A DNA stretch of 64,000 nt from JAJFUG01 sp964473155 (GCA_964473155.1 CAYYNT010000001.1:1-64000), one strand, 5' to 3'. Positions 25,579 to 33,859 are shown, counted from the stretch's first letter. The notes: generated by a model from the sequence alone, not told the origin. Translations and numbers: made by a program.

Positions 25579-26202
25579 TCAGTATTTGCGGAGCACGCCG
25601 ATCACCACGCCCTGAAGGCTGAACTCGCCATCGCGCACGAAGATCGGCGACATGTTGACATTGGCAGGCTGAAGACGCACCCCGTCCTTCTCGCGGTAAA
25701 AACGCTTCAGCGTGACCTCCTCGGCGCCGATCAGGGCCACCACTATCTGACCGTCGCTGGCGTCCTGACGGTTCTCCACGATCACGTAGTCCCCGTCGCG
25801 TATCTGCTCGTCGATCATCGAGTCGCCGCAGACACGTAGCACATAGGTCCTGCCCTTACCGGCCAGGAACGACGGCACATCCATGCTTTCGGGCGTGGGC
25901 AGCGCCTGTATCGGCCGCCCGGCGGCGATCCGGCCGAGAAGCGGCAGCGTCACCGCTCCGGCCTCGCTGACCGTGTCTGTTTCGCTCTCGTGCGCCCCAC
26001 ACAACTCTATCGCGCGGCTGCGGTTAGAGTCGCGGCGGATCAGCCCCTTCTCCTCCAGGTTCTGAAGGTGCTTGTGCACAGTGGCCGGGGAGTTCAGGCC
26101 GAAACGGCGGCCGATCTCCCCCAGGCTGGGCGCGTAGCCGCGGGCGGAGATATGTTCGCTGATGAAATCCAGTATCTCTTTCTGTCTGCGAGTCAGGTAC
26201 AT
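25579..26202 (-). CDS. lexA: LexA repressor
   Basis: 207 residues. The N-terminal winged helix (LTRRQKEILDFISEHI, then recognition helix SPATVHKHLQNLEEKG) is joined to an S24 peptidase domain with the Ala-Gly self-cleavage site at 94-95 (RIAAGRP), nucleophile Ser128 (GDSM) and general base Lys166 (TLKRF). RecA filaments trigger autocleavage and so induce DNA-repair genes. The recognition helix differs from the E. coli form, in keeping with a non-CTG-type operator. The gene has its own promoter near 26370-26396 with paired TTCGC repeats inside it, suggesting autorepression, and precedes the 58-aa ORF and dinB. Confidence 0.97.
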   Translation of the reverse strand: MYLTRRQKEILDFISEHISARGYAPSLGEIGRRFGLNSPATVHKHLQNLEEKGLIRRDSNRSRAIELCGAHESETDTVSEAGAVTLPLLGRIAAGRPIQALPTPESMDVPSFLAGKGRTYVLRVCGDSMIDEQIRDGDYVIVENRQDASDGQIVVALIGAEEVTLKRFYREKDGVRLQPANVNMSPIFVRDGEFSLQGVVIGVLRKY

Positions 26203-26342
26203 GCCGCCTCCTGATATTCATACCACCGTCTGGTTGCGAAAACCGGGCGTCTAATCCGCGCAAGCACTTTCTGCGCCACGAGTTCCAGATCAGTCTCATC
26301 CGCGCCGGCGCCCTGAAAAAATCCGTCTTGCGCGGCCCCAGG

Positions 26343-26358
26343 GCGAACATTTAGCGAA
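26343..26358 (-). promoter_or_regulatory. Candidate LexA operator 2 (downstream of the -10)
   Basis: Minus strand TTCGC-TAAATG-TTCGC. It shares the half-sites and 6-base spacing with operator 1 and lies in the region just after the predicted transcription start (about 26361). Direct-repeat LexA boxes (GTTC-N7-GTTC) are known in Alphaproteobacteria; binding here is inference. Confidence 0.5.
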
Positions 26359-26367
26359 AACTGATTT

Positions 26368-26396
26368 ATTCTAAGCGAACAAAAAGCGAAAGTCAA
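26368..26396 (-). promoter_or_regulatory. lexA promoter (sigma-70)
   Basis: Minus strand TTGACT, a 17-base spacer and TAGAAT. Transcription would start near 26361, leaving about 159 bases before the lexA ATG. The spacer is almost entirely filled by a TTCGC direct repeat. Confidence 0.75.
26375..26390 (-). promoter_or_regulatory. Candidate LexA operator 1 (inside the promoter spacer)
   Basis: Minus strand TTCGC-TTTTTG-TTCGC, half-sites 11 bases apart (one helical turn), lying between the -35 and -10 boxes of lexA. A second pair with the same architecture starts 32 bases away. Position and repetition point to a repressor site. Confidence 0.55.
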
Positions 26397-26429
26397 GAAA
26401 AAATTGCAGAAAAAATTATCAGAAAGCGC

Positions 26430-26458
26430 TTGAAAAATTCGTCCAAAGCTGATTAAAT
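26430..26458 (+). promoter_or_regulatory. Candidate promoter of the MshEN-like gene
   Basis: TTGAAA, a 17-base spacer and TTAAAT on the plus strand, divergent from lexA. The leader before the ATG at 26645 would be about 180 bases and contains two GC-rich hairpins (GCCCGGC 26489-26495 with GCCGGGC 26537-26543; a CCCGG/CCGGG pair around 26562-26582). I could not match it to a known riboswitch. Confidence 0.4.
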
Positions 26459-26644
26459 TCAGATTGTGTAGTTATCGATACGCTGGCAGCCCGGCCGGAA
26501 GCCTCTTCTAACGGGTGAAAACAGCCACGGTTCCCAGCCGGGCGTGCGCTGTCCGCGTGAGCCCGGGTTGCTGTAGACCGGGTCGCAGGCAGACTCAGAT
26601 TGTTTCCATGTGCAGGAACGTCAACTATCTACGATGGATGAACG

Positions 26645-27058
26645 ATGAGCGGAAACCGAGAAGAAAACAGCCGGGAAAGCTCGGCCGAGCGCCGCAAGCG
26701 GTTCGGCGAATTCCTGGTGGACAAGGGCCTGATCCAGCCCGAGCAGCGCGATGAGGCGCTGACCATCCAGGAGGCGATCTACCAGCGTCTGGGGTCCCTG
26801 GCCGCGGTCGAGGATATGATCTCGGTCACCGAACTGTATGACATCCTGGATGAGCAGAAATACACCGGCGCGATGTTCGGCGAGACGGCCAAGAGGATGA
26901 AGCTGCTGGACGAAAGCCAGCTTGGCGAACTTCTGAACATCCAGGAAAAAGTGCGCATGAAACTGGGCGAGATCCTGGTCGGCCTGTTCTACCTTCAGCG
27001 CAACACGATGGAAGCGGCCCTCGAAAATTTCTGGAAGGAAGAGGGCGAACCGGACTGA
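26645..27058 (+). CDS. Small soluble protein with MshEN/GspE-N-like repeats
   Basis: 137 residues, acidic and helical. Segment RFGEFLVDKGLIQPEQRDEAL (about 20-40) resembles the GE.L...G.I...QL..AL pattern at the N-terminus of type II secretion/type IV pilus ATPases (MshEN, a c-di-GMP-binding module in some proteins), and a weaker second unit follows (RMKLGEILVGLFYLQRNTMEAAL, about 104-126). There is no ATPase domain, so it may be a stand-alone regulator. The glycine/leucine signature of true c-di-GMP binders is incomplete, so ligand binding is not claimed. It is transcribed divergently from lexA and has a structured leader. Confidence 0.6.
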   Translation: MSGNREENSRESSAERRKRFGEFLVDKGLIQPEQRDEALTIQEAIYQRLGSLAAVEDMISVTELYDILDEQKYTGAMFGETAKRMKLLDESQLGELLNIQEKVRMKLGEILVGLFYLQRNTMEAALENFWKEEGEPD

Positions 27059-27212
27059 GCCTCAGCCGGATAATCCGCGACGGCGACACACATCTCTGAT
27101 GCCGGGGCTGCACTGCCATCATGGTGCGGCCCCTTGAACCATGTTGATCCATCTCCTGTCATCGCTTACCAGACTGAAACTCACCTTCCCGCACACCGTA
27201 AAGGGACCGGAA

Positions 27213-29810
27213 ATGAAACCTGCCGCCTCAATTGCCGCCCTGCTGCTCTCAGTCCTTTTGTTTTCCACGAAACCGCTGTGCGGCTATGATCTTTCAAAAG
27301 ACAAGGTGCAGTATGTGGCGGTCACCTCGCACCTCGACACCCAGTGGCTCTGGACTATCCGCAATACGATAGATTCCTACCTGCCGCTGACCGCTTTCCG
27401 TAATTTCTATCTCTTTGAAAAATACCCGCAATATGTTTTCAACTTCGAGGCCGCCTACCACTACATGCTGTTCAAGCAGTACTATCCCGACCATTATGCC
27501 GACATAAAGCGGTACATGGAAAAAGGCAACTGGAAACTGGCCGGCGGGATGCTCGTTGCCTGCGATGTCAACGTGCCGTCGCCGGAATCGCTCGTACGCC
27601 AGTTCCTTTACGGCAACGGCTTTTTCAAGGAGGAGTTCGGCCGGAAAGCGGTCGATGTCTTTCTGCCCGACTGCTTCGGGTTCGGCATGGTGCTGCCCAC
27701 GGTGGGTGCGCATTGCGGGATGATCGGCTTTTCCACACAGAAAATCTACTGCCCCTGGCTGCCCCAACCCTCCGGCGCTTATCCCAAACCCTTCGACATC
27801 GGCCTGTGGGAGGGTGTAGACGGGTCATCGCTCATAGCCGCGGTCAATCCCGGAGCCTACACCGATCCCTGGACCATCTACCCGGAGCAGATTGACGCCC
27901 TGGGCCGGACCACCGGCATATACGCCTCCTACGACTACATGGGAGTGGGCGATATCGGCGGCGGCTGCTGCTGCGGACAGCGCGGCGACTGCTCCGAGAA
28001 GGACGTTGTCTCCCTTTTCGAGCGGATCGCGCGCAACGATCAGGAAGAGATAAAGGTAGTGCTGGCCCCCTCGGACCAGATATTCAAGGACATTATCGCC
28101 GCCGGGCTGCGGGACAAGCTGGTCAGATACCGGGGAGAATTTCTGGCCCGCGAGCACGGAACGGGCACCTACACGTCCAGGGCCCAGATGAAGCTGAAAA
28201 ACCGTCAGAACGAGCTGTTAGGGTTCTCCAGCGAGATGGCCTCGGTGCTGGCCGGACAACTGGCCGGCAAGCCCTACCCGGCCCAGCGGATCAAGGACGC
28301 CTGGATCAGGTTCCTCTGGCACCAGTTCCACGATGACCTGCCCGGCACAAGCATCCCGGTTGTCTACCAGAGGTATTCGCTGCCGGATGAGGACGCGGCG
28401 ATCGAGCAGTTCACGGCCATCCGTCAGGAGGGCCTGGAAGCCCTGACCGCGAAAATGGACACCCGGAGCGCCGGAACAGCCCTGATGGTGTTCAATCCGT
28501 TGAGCGTCCAGCGGCAGGAGCCGGTGCTGGCGCAGGTGGAATTCCCGGACGGGCAAGCCCCGGAATTCGTGCGGGTCTATGGTCCGGACGGCAAGGAAGT
28601 TCTTTCTCAGGTGCTGGAGCGCAACGGAAAGCAGTTGAGCATCGCTTTCATGGCCGCGACCCCGGCCTGCGGCGCGGCCGTGTACGATGTCCGCGCGGCG
28701 GAAACCCCGTGCGGCCTGCCCTCCGCGCTAAAGGCCAGCCAGAGCGGCCTGGCCAACGCCAGCCTGGAAGTGAAGCTCGACGGCAACGGCGACATAGTCT
28801 CGATCCGGGACATTCGCACCGGCCGTGAGACGCTCTCCGGCCCGATGCAACTCGAGCTTCTGCCCGACAGCCCGAACGACTACCCGCAGTGGGAAATCCG
28901 CTATGAGGATATAATGGCCCCGCCGCGGACAGTTGCAGGCCCGGCGAAAGTGACAGTGATCGAGCAGGGACCCGTGCGCGCCACCCTGCGGGTTGAGCGC
29001 AAATCAGGCGGTTCGGTGTTCGTCCAGGATATCCATCTGACCGCCGCGGGGCGGAGAGTGGACGTGGAAAACCGGATCGACTGGCAGGAGCGCAAAACTC
29101 TGCTCAAGGCCGGGTTCCCGCTGAAAGCCGCCAACCCGAAAGCGGTGTACGACCTGGGACTCGGCACGATCGAGCGGGGTGACAACACCGCCAACCTGTA
29201 CGAGGCGCCGGCCCAGCAGTGGGCGGAAATCACCGACAGCTCCGGCGGTTTCGGAGCGGCGGTGCTGAACGACTGCAAGTACGGCTGGGACAAGCCCTCC
29301 GGTGACAAGCTGCGCCTTACGCTTATCCACACCCCGGAGACCAGGCCGGAACTGCAGGGGAGCGATATCGGCGATGAAACCCTGGACACGGGAATGAACC
29401 GGGTGACCTACTCTGTCTACCCGCACGCCGGAGACTGGCGCAAGGCCGGGGTGGTCTGGGAAGCGGCCTGTCTCAACCAGCCGCTTACCGCGATGCAGAC
29501 TGTCATCCACGCAGGGACGCTGGGCAAATCGGTGGGTTTCTTCAGGATCAGCGACCCGGCAGTGGCGCTGATGGCGCTCAAGCAGGCGGAAAGCGGCGAC
29601 AGGCTGGTGCTGCGGGTGCGCGAGCTGAACGGGGCGGCGGCCCGGCGGGTGAGTTGCGCTTTTCCAGGTAGCAAAATAACTCAGGCTTCCGAGCTGAACG
29701 GGATCGAGGAGCAGACCGGCCCGGCCAGCAGCAAAGGCGGCGAGCTGAGTTTCGAGATCGGCCCGTACCAGGTGAAGACTTTCTCCGTGGCGCTGGAGGC
29801 GTCGCGCTGA
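27213..29810 (+). CDS. Secreted alpha-mannosidase, glycoside hydrolase family 38
   Basis: About 865 residues with a signal peptide (MKPAASIAALLLSVLLFS). The GH38 core shows the zinc-binding SHLDTQWLWT (His40, Asp42) and the nucleophile segment LPDCFGFG (Asp about 153). A helical middle domain follows with FLWHQFHDDLPGTS, where the second zinc His lies, and then the long beta-sandwich C-terminal region typical of this family. It would remove alpha-linked mannose from glycans outside the cytoplasm. The start was chosen at the signal peptide; a longer frame begins at 27141. A Cys-rich stretch GGGCCCGQRGDC near residue 255 is unusual. The gene stands alone, with no sugar transporter beside it. 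Confidence 0.9.
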   Translation: MKPAASIAALLLSVLLFSTKPLCGYDLSKDKVQYVAVTSHLDTQWLWTIRNTIDSYLPLTAFRNFYLFEKYPQYVFNFEAAYHYMLFKQYYPDHYADIKRYMEKGNWKLAGGMLVACDVNVPSPESLVRQFLYGNGFFKEEFGRKAVDVFLPDCFGFGMVLPTVGAHCGMIGFSTQKIYCPWLPQPSGAYPKPFDIGLWEGVDGSSLIAAVNPGAYTDPWTIYPEQIDALGRTTGIYASYDYMGVGDIGGGCCCGQRGDCSEKDVVSLFERIARNDQEEIKVVLAPSDQIFKDIIAAGLRDKLVRYRGEFLAREHGTGTYTSRAQMKLKNRQNELLGFSSEMASVLAGQLAGKPYPAQRIKDAWIRFLWHQFHDDLPGTSIPVVYQRYSLPDEDAAIEQFTAIRQEGLEALTAKMDTRSAGTALMVFNPLSVQRQEPVLAQVEFPDGQAPEFVRVYGPDGKEVLSQVLERNGKQLSIAFMAATPACGAAVYDVRAAETPCGLPSALKASQSGLANASLEVKLDGNGDIVSIRDIRTGRETLSGPMQLELLPDSPNDYPQWEIRYEDIMAPPRTVAGPAKVTVIEQGPVRATLRVERKSGGSVFVQDIHLTAAGRRVDVENRIDWQERKTLLKAGFPLKAANPKAVYDLGLGTIERGDNTANLYEAPAQQWAEITDSSGGFGAAVLNDCKYGWDKPSGDKLRLTLIHTPETRPELQGSDIGDETLDTGMNRVTYSVYPHAGDWRKAGVVWEAACLNQPLTAMQTVIHAGTLGKSVGFFRISDPAVALMALKQAESGDRLVLRVRELNGAAARRVSCAFPGSKITQASELNGIEEQTGPASSKGGELSFEIGPYQVKTFSVALEASR

Positions 29811-30077
29811 AATAATGGCTGCGGGGCTGTCTCGAAAGTAGAGGCGGCCCCATGTGGCCGCCCGGGCGCAACCGCGGGTGTTCTGGATAACCTTGGCAAG
29901 GAGGTAAAAAGACGCTTGTGGAACTATAGTTGCGTTTTCAGGTGCGCCCGAACCAGATAACAATTTTGCAGAAACGAGCATCATTTTTAATAATCGCCAA
30001 ATTTGCCTTGTGCAGCGTCTCCTTCTGGAGAATATGAAAAAACTTTTCGGGTTCACAGCCGGGAGCCGGGTCAAAAT

Positions 30078-30419
30078 ATGCAAATACTGGAAGCTGCCAT
30101 AACTGTTGATGAGCTAAGAAAAATCGCCGAAGCCACTTTTGGGGATATTGTTAAAGCGGTGGTTGATACTGACCGGCAATTGATCGCTCTCGACGCAGAG
30201 CTTCATTCAGATCTGGAGGCCATGCTGCTGGGAAATGGTTCAGAACAAAACAGCCTTTGGGGAATAAATTTATATCCAGATTTGACAGATGAGGATTTTA
30301 TCGAGTTTGACTCACTGATCAATATTCGCCCGTCTCAGGGCAACAAAACAAGAAGTGTGGACTCAAAAGACATTCAGAAAAAAATCCGGACCATTGTCAA
30401 CAGATGGATAAGACATTGA
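30078..30419 (+). CDS. DUF5674 family protein
   Basis: 113 residues, clearly of the DUF5674 family as I remember it: an N-terminal ITVDELRKIAE, then FGDIVKAVVD, AELHSDLEAMLL, the hallmark LWGINLYPD and EFDSLINIRPSQGNKTRSV, and a basic C-terminus. The conserved His, Asp/Glu and Arg residues suggest an enzyme or nucleotide-binding fold, but no function is established. The ATG at 30078 gives the family's normal start. The next gene overlaps its end by 16 bases, implying a functional pair. The segment is more AT-rich than the mannosidase gene before it, so it may have been acquired separately. Confidence 0.85.
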   Translation: MQILEAAITVDELRKIAEATFGDIVKAVVDTDRQLIALDAELHSDLEAMLLGNGSEQNSLWGINLYPDLTDEDFIEFDSLINIRPSQGNKTRSVDSKDIQKKIRTIVNRWIRH

Positions 30420-30748
30420 ACACTCAGCATAAAGAACTGGCTATGGGACGCTGGGAGAAATTGTCCTTTTGCGAACAGATGGCCAATGTGGGGAGTGAAG
30501 TAAGCCGCGCGTTCAACTGGCGTAAAAAAGGCAAGGACACTCTTGCGGAAAACGCCGTCAACCGGGCCCTCGAACTGCTGGATCTCACGATCGGGACGGT
30601 CAGGCAGCCTTCCCGTCTGAAAGAACTGTTGAGAGCCAGGGAATGTCTGGTAGATTATTTTTACGGTTCCAATGAATATCTTTCTTCCGAACAACTGTTG
30701 CGTAGGTATTTCGACATCTTTGCCTTCGCACTAAGGAGAAAAACTTAG
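30404..30748 (+). CDS. 114-aa helical protein overlapping the DUF5674 gene
   Basis: 114 residues, all-helical by composition. It starts MDKTLNTQHKELAMGRW and has SFCEQMANVGSEVSRAFNW, then NAVNRALELLDLTIG, and a C-terminal RARECLVDYFYGSNEYLSS. I recall similar short proteins, unnamed, in varied bacteria (including tiny-genome lineages), but no function. Translation begins inside the DUF5674 gene, so the two are coupled. No DNA-binding or catalytic motif is visible. A chaperone, antitoxin or regulatory role would be guesswork. Confidence 0.65.
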   Translation: MDKTLNTQHKELAMGRWEKLSFCEQMANVGSEVSRAFNWRKKGKDTLAENAVNRALELLDLTIGTVRQPSRLKELLRARECLVDYFYGSNEYLSSEQLLRRYFDIFAFALRRKT

Positions 30749-31048
30749 AAACCAGGATGATAAAGAAGAATAGATACCGGGACACCGAATCTAAACTGCT
30801 CATTCCGGATGACCGGATATGGATCTTAAGGCTACCCCCCGGAAAGAACTAACCTCCTCGTATTCGTTGAAAACAGAAACAACTTAAAAACCGCTACTGA
30901 CGGGCATTGGCAGATAGCTGGAAGTGGCGGCCGTTCCTCCCCCCTTGACAAGGGGGGACTGAGGGGGATTTGATCCAGTAAATCAACACGCCTAATAACC
31001 TCAGAGAGTTCGTGCCGGGCGTCGAGCGGTTGGAAATCAACTCAATAT
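30749..31048. other. Intergenic stretch with a truncated dispersed repeat
   Basis: No credible ORF. It holds one copy of the C/G-tract repeat (see entry at 30884) and the convergent 3' ends of the 114-aa gene and gdhA. Confidence 0.5.
30884..30993 (+). repeat. Dispersed C/G-tract repeat, copy 1 (truncated)
   Basis: Contains TTCCTCCCCCCTTGACAAGG, then GGGGACTGAGGGGGATTTGA and TCCAGTAAATCAACACGCCT. It matches copy 3 (45014-45160, same orientation) over roughly 110 bases and the reverse complement of copy 2 (42061-42205), but lacks the outer AACCCCCTGTTT arm. Confidence 0.8.
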
Positions 31049-31091
31049 TAAAAAAGCGGAGGGGCTGCCCCCACATCAGGGACAGTCCCTC
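31049..31091 (-). terminator. Rho-independent terminator of gdhA
   Basis: Minus strand GAGGGACTGTCCC and GGGGCAGCCCCTC form a stem around TGATGT, with two weak pairs, followed by a six-T run. It is 34 bases past the gdhA stop. Confidence 0.75.
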
Positions 31092-31124
31092 TGTTTATAC
31101 AACTGATAAAATGCCGACCTCTTT

Positions 31125-32438
31125 CTACAGCAGACTGCGGGTCTTCATCGCCTTGTAGATGCGCTCGACCGCGATATCGCAGGCCGCCTGGGTGAAACTG
31201 CCGCTCTTGTCCTTGCGGGCCAGCATCTCGCCGAACATGTTGTCAAAGCTGGTGCGCAGGAACGCTAACACGTCATCCCGCGTGTAGCGCGCCCCGCCCA
31301 GGCCCTGGCGGTACTCCAGGTAGCTGGCGATCACGCCGCCCGAGTTGACATAGTTATCGGGTATAACCACCACGCCCCGTTTTTTAAGGCGGAGGAATGC
31401 CCCCCAGGTGACCGGCATGTTGGCCGCTTCCATCACGGCCAGTTTCGCTCCCAGGGTGTCGCAGTTTTCCTCGTTCACCACATGCCCATCCGCCGCCGGG
31501 ACCAGGATATCGACCGGCAGAGCGAACATTCCCTTGTTGTCTATCGTATGCTTGTCGTCAAAGCCTTTCACTGTCCGGTTCTTCAGGGTATACTCCATCA
31601 GGGCCGGGATGTCGATCCCGCTCTTCACATGAACTCCGCCATACAGGTCGGTCACCGCCACCACCTTGCAGCCCGCCTCGTGCAGGTACATGGCGGCATA
31701 GCTGCCCACGTTGCCGAAACCCTGGATCGACACCGTGATCTTCTTGGGGTCCTTGCCGATCAGGTCCAGGTACTTGAGCGTGGCGTAGGCCGTGCCGAAA
31801 CCGGTGGCCTCGCGGCGGCCGGGGAGCCAGCCCTCGATCCCCTCGGGCTTGGCCGTGACCACAGCCGGGTCGTGCGTGCGGTTGTAGAACAGCATCATCT
31901 CGCGGCCCGAGCTGCCCATATCCGGGGCCGGGATGTATATCCGGGTGAGGTTGCGCTCCACGAAATGGTCGACGAACTCTTTCATGATATGGTCCTTGAG
32001 CCTGTCGACGAATTCGAAGAAAGACAGCTTGACCTTGTCCTTCATCCGGGCGTAGAGCTTATCGAAATCCACCCGGATGCCGCTCTTGCCGCCGCCAAGC
32101 TCAAGGTCGGCCAGCGCGGTCTTCAGGGTCATCAGACGCGCCAGCTCGGTGGTCTCCCAGATGTTTACATCCGGGGCGATGCGGATGCCGCCCTTGTACG
32201 GGCCGCGGGCGCGGTTGTGCAGCACGATCCCGGAACTTATGTTTATTATCTCGCCCTCCACCTCCACCGGCAGCCGCTGGTAGATGAAAGTGTAGGGCTT
32301 CTCTATCTGCTCCAGGTCATTCGCCGAGATGCCAAGACGTCCGGCGCTGTCGCGCATCAACCGCGCGGAACGGTTCTCCGGCTCCTTGCTGCAGATGAAC
32401 CTCTCCAACGACTTGGAATAACTCTTTTCCTCCTGCAT
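31125..32438 (-). CDS. gdhA: Glutamate dehydrogenase (Glu/Leu/Phe/Val dehydrogenase family)
   Basis: 437 residues. Catalytic segments are a Lys in RGPYKGGIR, the LELGGGKSGI motif (usually GGGKGGI) and catalytic Asp in PAPDMGSSGREM. The Rossmann fold reads VSIQGFGNVGSYAA. It interconverts 2-oxoglutarate plus ammonia with glutamate. Whether NADH or NADPH is used cannot be told from what I see. The ATG follows GGAGGAGCGCTG. It is the last gene of the long minus-strand amino-acid cluster and is ended by a good terminator. With GOGAT at 6-12 kb the cell has two routes to glutamate. Confidence 0.95.
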   Translation of the reverse strand: MQEEKSYSKSLERFICSKEPENRSARLMRDSAGRLGISANDLEQIEKPYTFIYQRLPVEVEGEIINISSGIVLHNRARGPYKGGIRIAPDVNIWETTELARLMTLKTALADLELGGGKSGIRVDFDKLYARMKDKVKLSFFEFVDRLKDHIMKEFVDHFVERNLTRIYIPAPDMGSSGREMMLFYNRTHDPAVVTAKPEGIEGWLPGRREATGFGTAYATLKYLDLIGKDPKKITVSIQGFGNVGSYAAMYLHEAGCKVVAVTDLYGGVHVKSGIDIPALMEYTLKNRTVKGFDDKHTIDNKGMFALPVDILVPAADGHVVNEENCDTLGAKLAVMEAANMPVTWGAFLRLKKRGVVVIPDNYVNSGGVIASYLEYRQGLGGARYTRDDVLAFLRTSFDNMFGEMLARKDKSGSFTQAACDIAVERIYKAMKTRSLL

Positions 32439-32575
32439 CAGCGCTCCTCCATTCTCCCGGCTCTTCCAGCCGGGAATGCAGGTAACACAGGCTCCTGGTT
32501 CAACGTCTCGCTAACACTCGATAACGGTCAAGCAGCAATTTCAAAGCAAGCATCTCGCCCGGCTTTACAGCTCAA

Positions 32576-33859
32576 TCACAGGACATCCATGATCCGGATC
32601 AGGTGCACCGGCGCGAGGACCACCGGTTCCTTGTCAATCTGTTTCACCGCTTCAGTGACGGCGCCCATGGCCGTCCGGTGGGTGATTATCACCAGAGGCA
32701 CGCCGTGACGGGGATCATTTTCCGATTCCTTCTGCACCACCGAGGCGATCGAGATTCCATGCCCGGCCAGGGTCGCGCTGATCCGGGCGAACACGCCCGG
32801 CTGGTCCTTGACGTTCACCCGAAGGTAGAACCGCCCGGAAACCTCCTCGCGGGCCAGCACCGGAAGGTCGGAACGCATTTCGTTGTAGCTGGTGCGTATC
32901 CTGCGGTCCTCGGAAAGGCTGAACAGATCGCTGATCACCGCACCGGCAGTGGGCATCATCCCCGCCCCCTTGCCGATATAGGTATGTTCATGGTGCGCCC
33001 ATGAATTGACCATGATCGCGTTGAACTCGTTGCGCACCTGGGCCATGATCGACTCGGCCGGAATGAGCGTCGGGCCGACCCACACCGCCAGGCGCCCGTC
33101 CTCCCGGCTGGCGCGGGCCAGGAGCTTTATCCTGAATCCCATCTCGCCCGCCGCCTGGACATCCACGTTGCTCACGCCGGTGATTCCCTGCAGGTCGATG
33201 CTCTCGGGCAGCACGCGCGTGCGGAACGCCTTGCGCACGAGGATCGAAAGTTTCTGCGCCGTATCCATACCGCTGATATCGAGCGTCGGGTCCGCCTCGG
33301 CGAAGCCTTTCTTCTGGGCCTCCACCACCGCCTGCTTGCAGGTGAGACCGGGATTTTGTTCCATGCGGGTCAGGATGTAGTTGCAGGTGCCGTTGAGAAT
33401 GGCGCTGATCGAGAGTATCTCATCCGCCACCAGTTCCTCGCGCAGGACCTTGATTATCGGCACGCCGCCGGCCACGCTGGCCTCGAACAGAAGGCGCGCG
33501 CCGCTGGCCGCCGCTATCTCGGCAAGCTCATCGCCGTAATGCGACATCAGATACTTGTTCGCCGTAATCACATCCTTGCCCGCAGCCAGCGCGGTCTCGA
33601 CCAGGGTCTTGGCCGCGCCTATCCCGCCGATCAGCTCTATGATCACGTCTATCTCGGGATCCTTGACCACCGATTCGGCATCACGGGTAAGCAGGACCGG
33701 ATCGCAGGGCACCTCGCGCGGGCGCTCAAGGTCCAGGTCCGCCACTTTGACCAACTCAACCCGTTTGCATATCTCGAGATCGCCGCGGGTGAGCATCCGG
33801 ATCACTCCGGAGCCTATCGTCCCATAGCCCAGCAGCCCCACTCTAAGCTTTTTCGACAT
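32576..33859 (-). CDS. hom: Homoserine dehydrogenase with C-terminal ACT domain
   Basis: 427 residues. N-terminal NAD(P)-binding fold LLGYGTIGSGVIRML, catalytic domain with VSNVDVQAAGEMGFRIKLLA and the homoserine-site Lys/Asp region (AEADPTLDISGMDTAQKL), and a C-terminal ACT domain (VNVKDQPGVFARISATLAGHGISI). It reduces aspartate semialdehyde to homoserine, the branch point to threonine and methionine; the ACT domain suggests feedback control by an amino acid. The ATG follows GGTGGAGGATAG. It is separated from proC, the preceding amino-acid gene on its strand, by an inserted PIN-domain cassette. Confidence 0.96.
   Translation of the reverse strand: MSKKLRVGLLGYGTIGSGVIRMLTRGDLEICKRVELVKVADLDLERPREVPCDPVLLTRDAESVVKDPEIDVIIELIGGIGAAKTLVETALAAGKDVITANKYLMSHYGDELAEIAAASGARLLFEASVAGGVPIIKVLREELVADEILSISAILNGTCNYILTRMEQNPGLTCKQAVVEAQKKGFAEADPTLDISGMDTAQKLSILVRKAFRTRVLPESIDLQGITGVSNVDVQAAGEMGFRIKLLARASREDGRLAVWVGPTLIPAESIMAQVRNEFNAIMVNSWAHHEHTYIGKGAGMMPTAGAVISDLFSLSEDRRIRTSYNEMRSDLPVLAREEVSGRFYLRVNVKDQPGVFARISATLAGHGISIASVVQKESENDPRHGVPLVIITHRTAMGAVTEAVKQIDKEPVVLAPVHLIRIMDVL

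Noticed and set aside
26193..26396. 67-codon frame upstream of lexA
   Set aside because: It starts upstream of the predicted transcription start, inside the promoter, and has no ribosome site.
29843..29862. GGCGGCC/GGCCGCC hairpin after the mannosidase gene as a terminator
   Set aside because: The stem is good but no T-run follows, so it was not listed as a rho-independent terminator.
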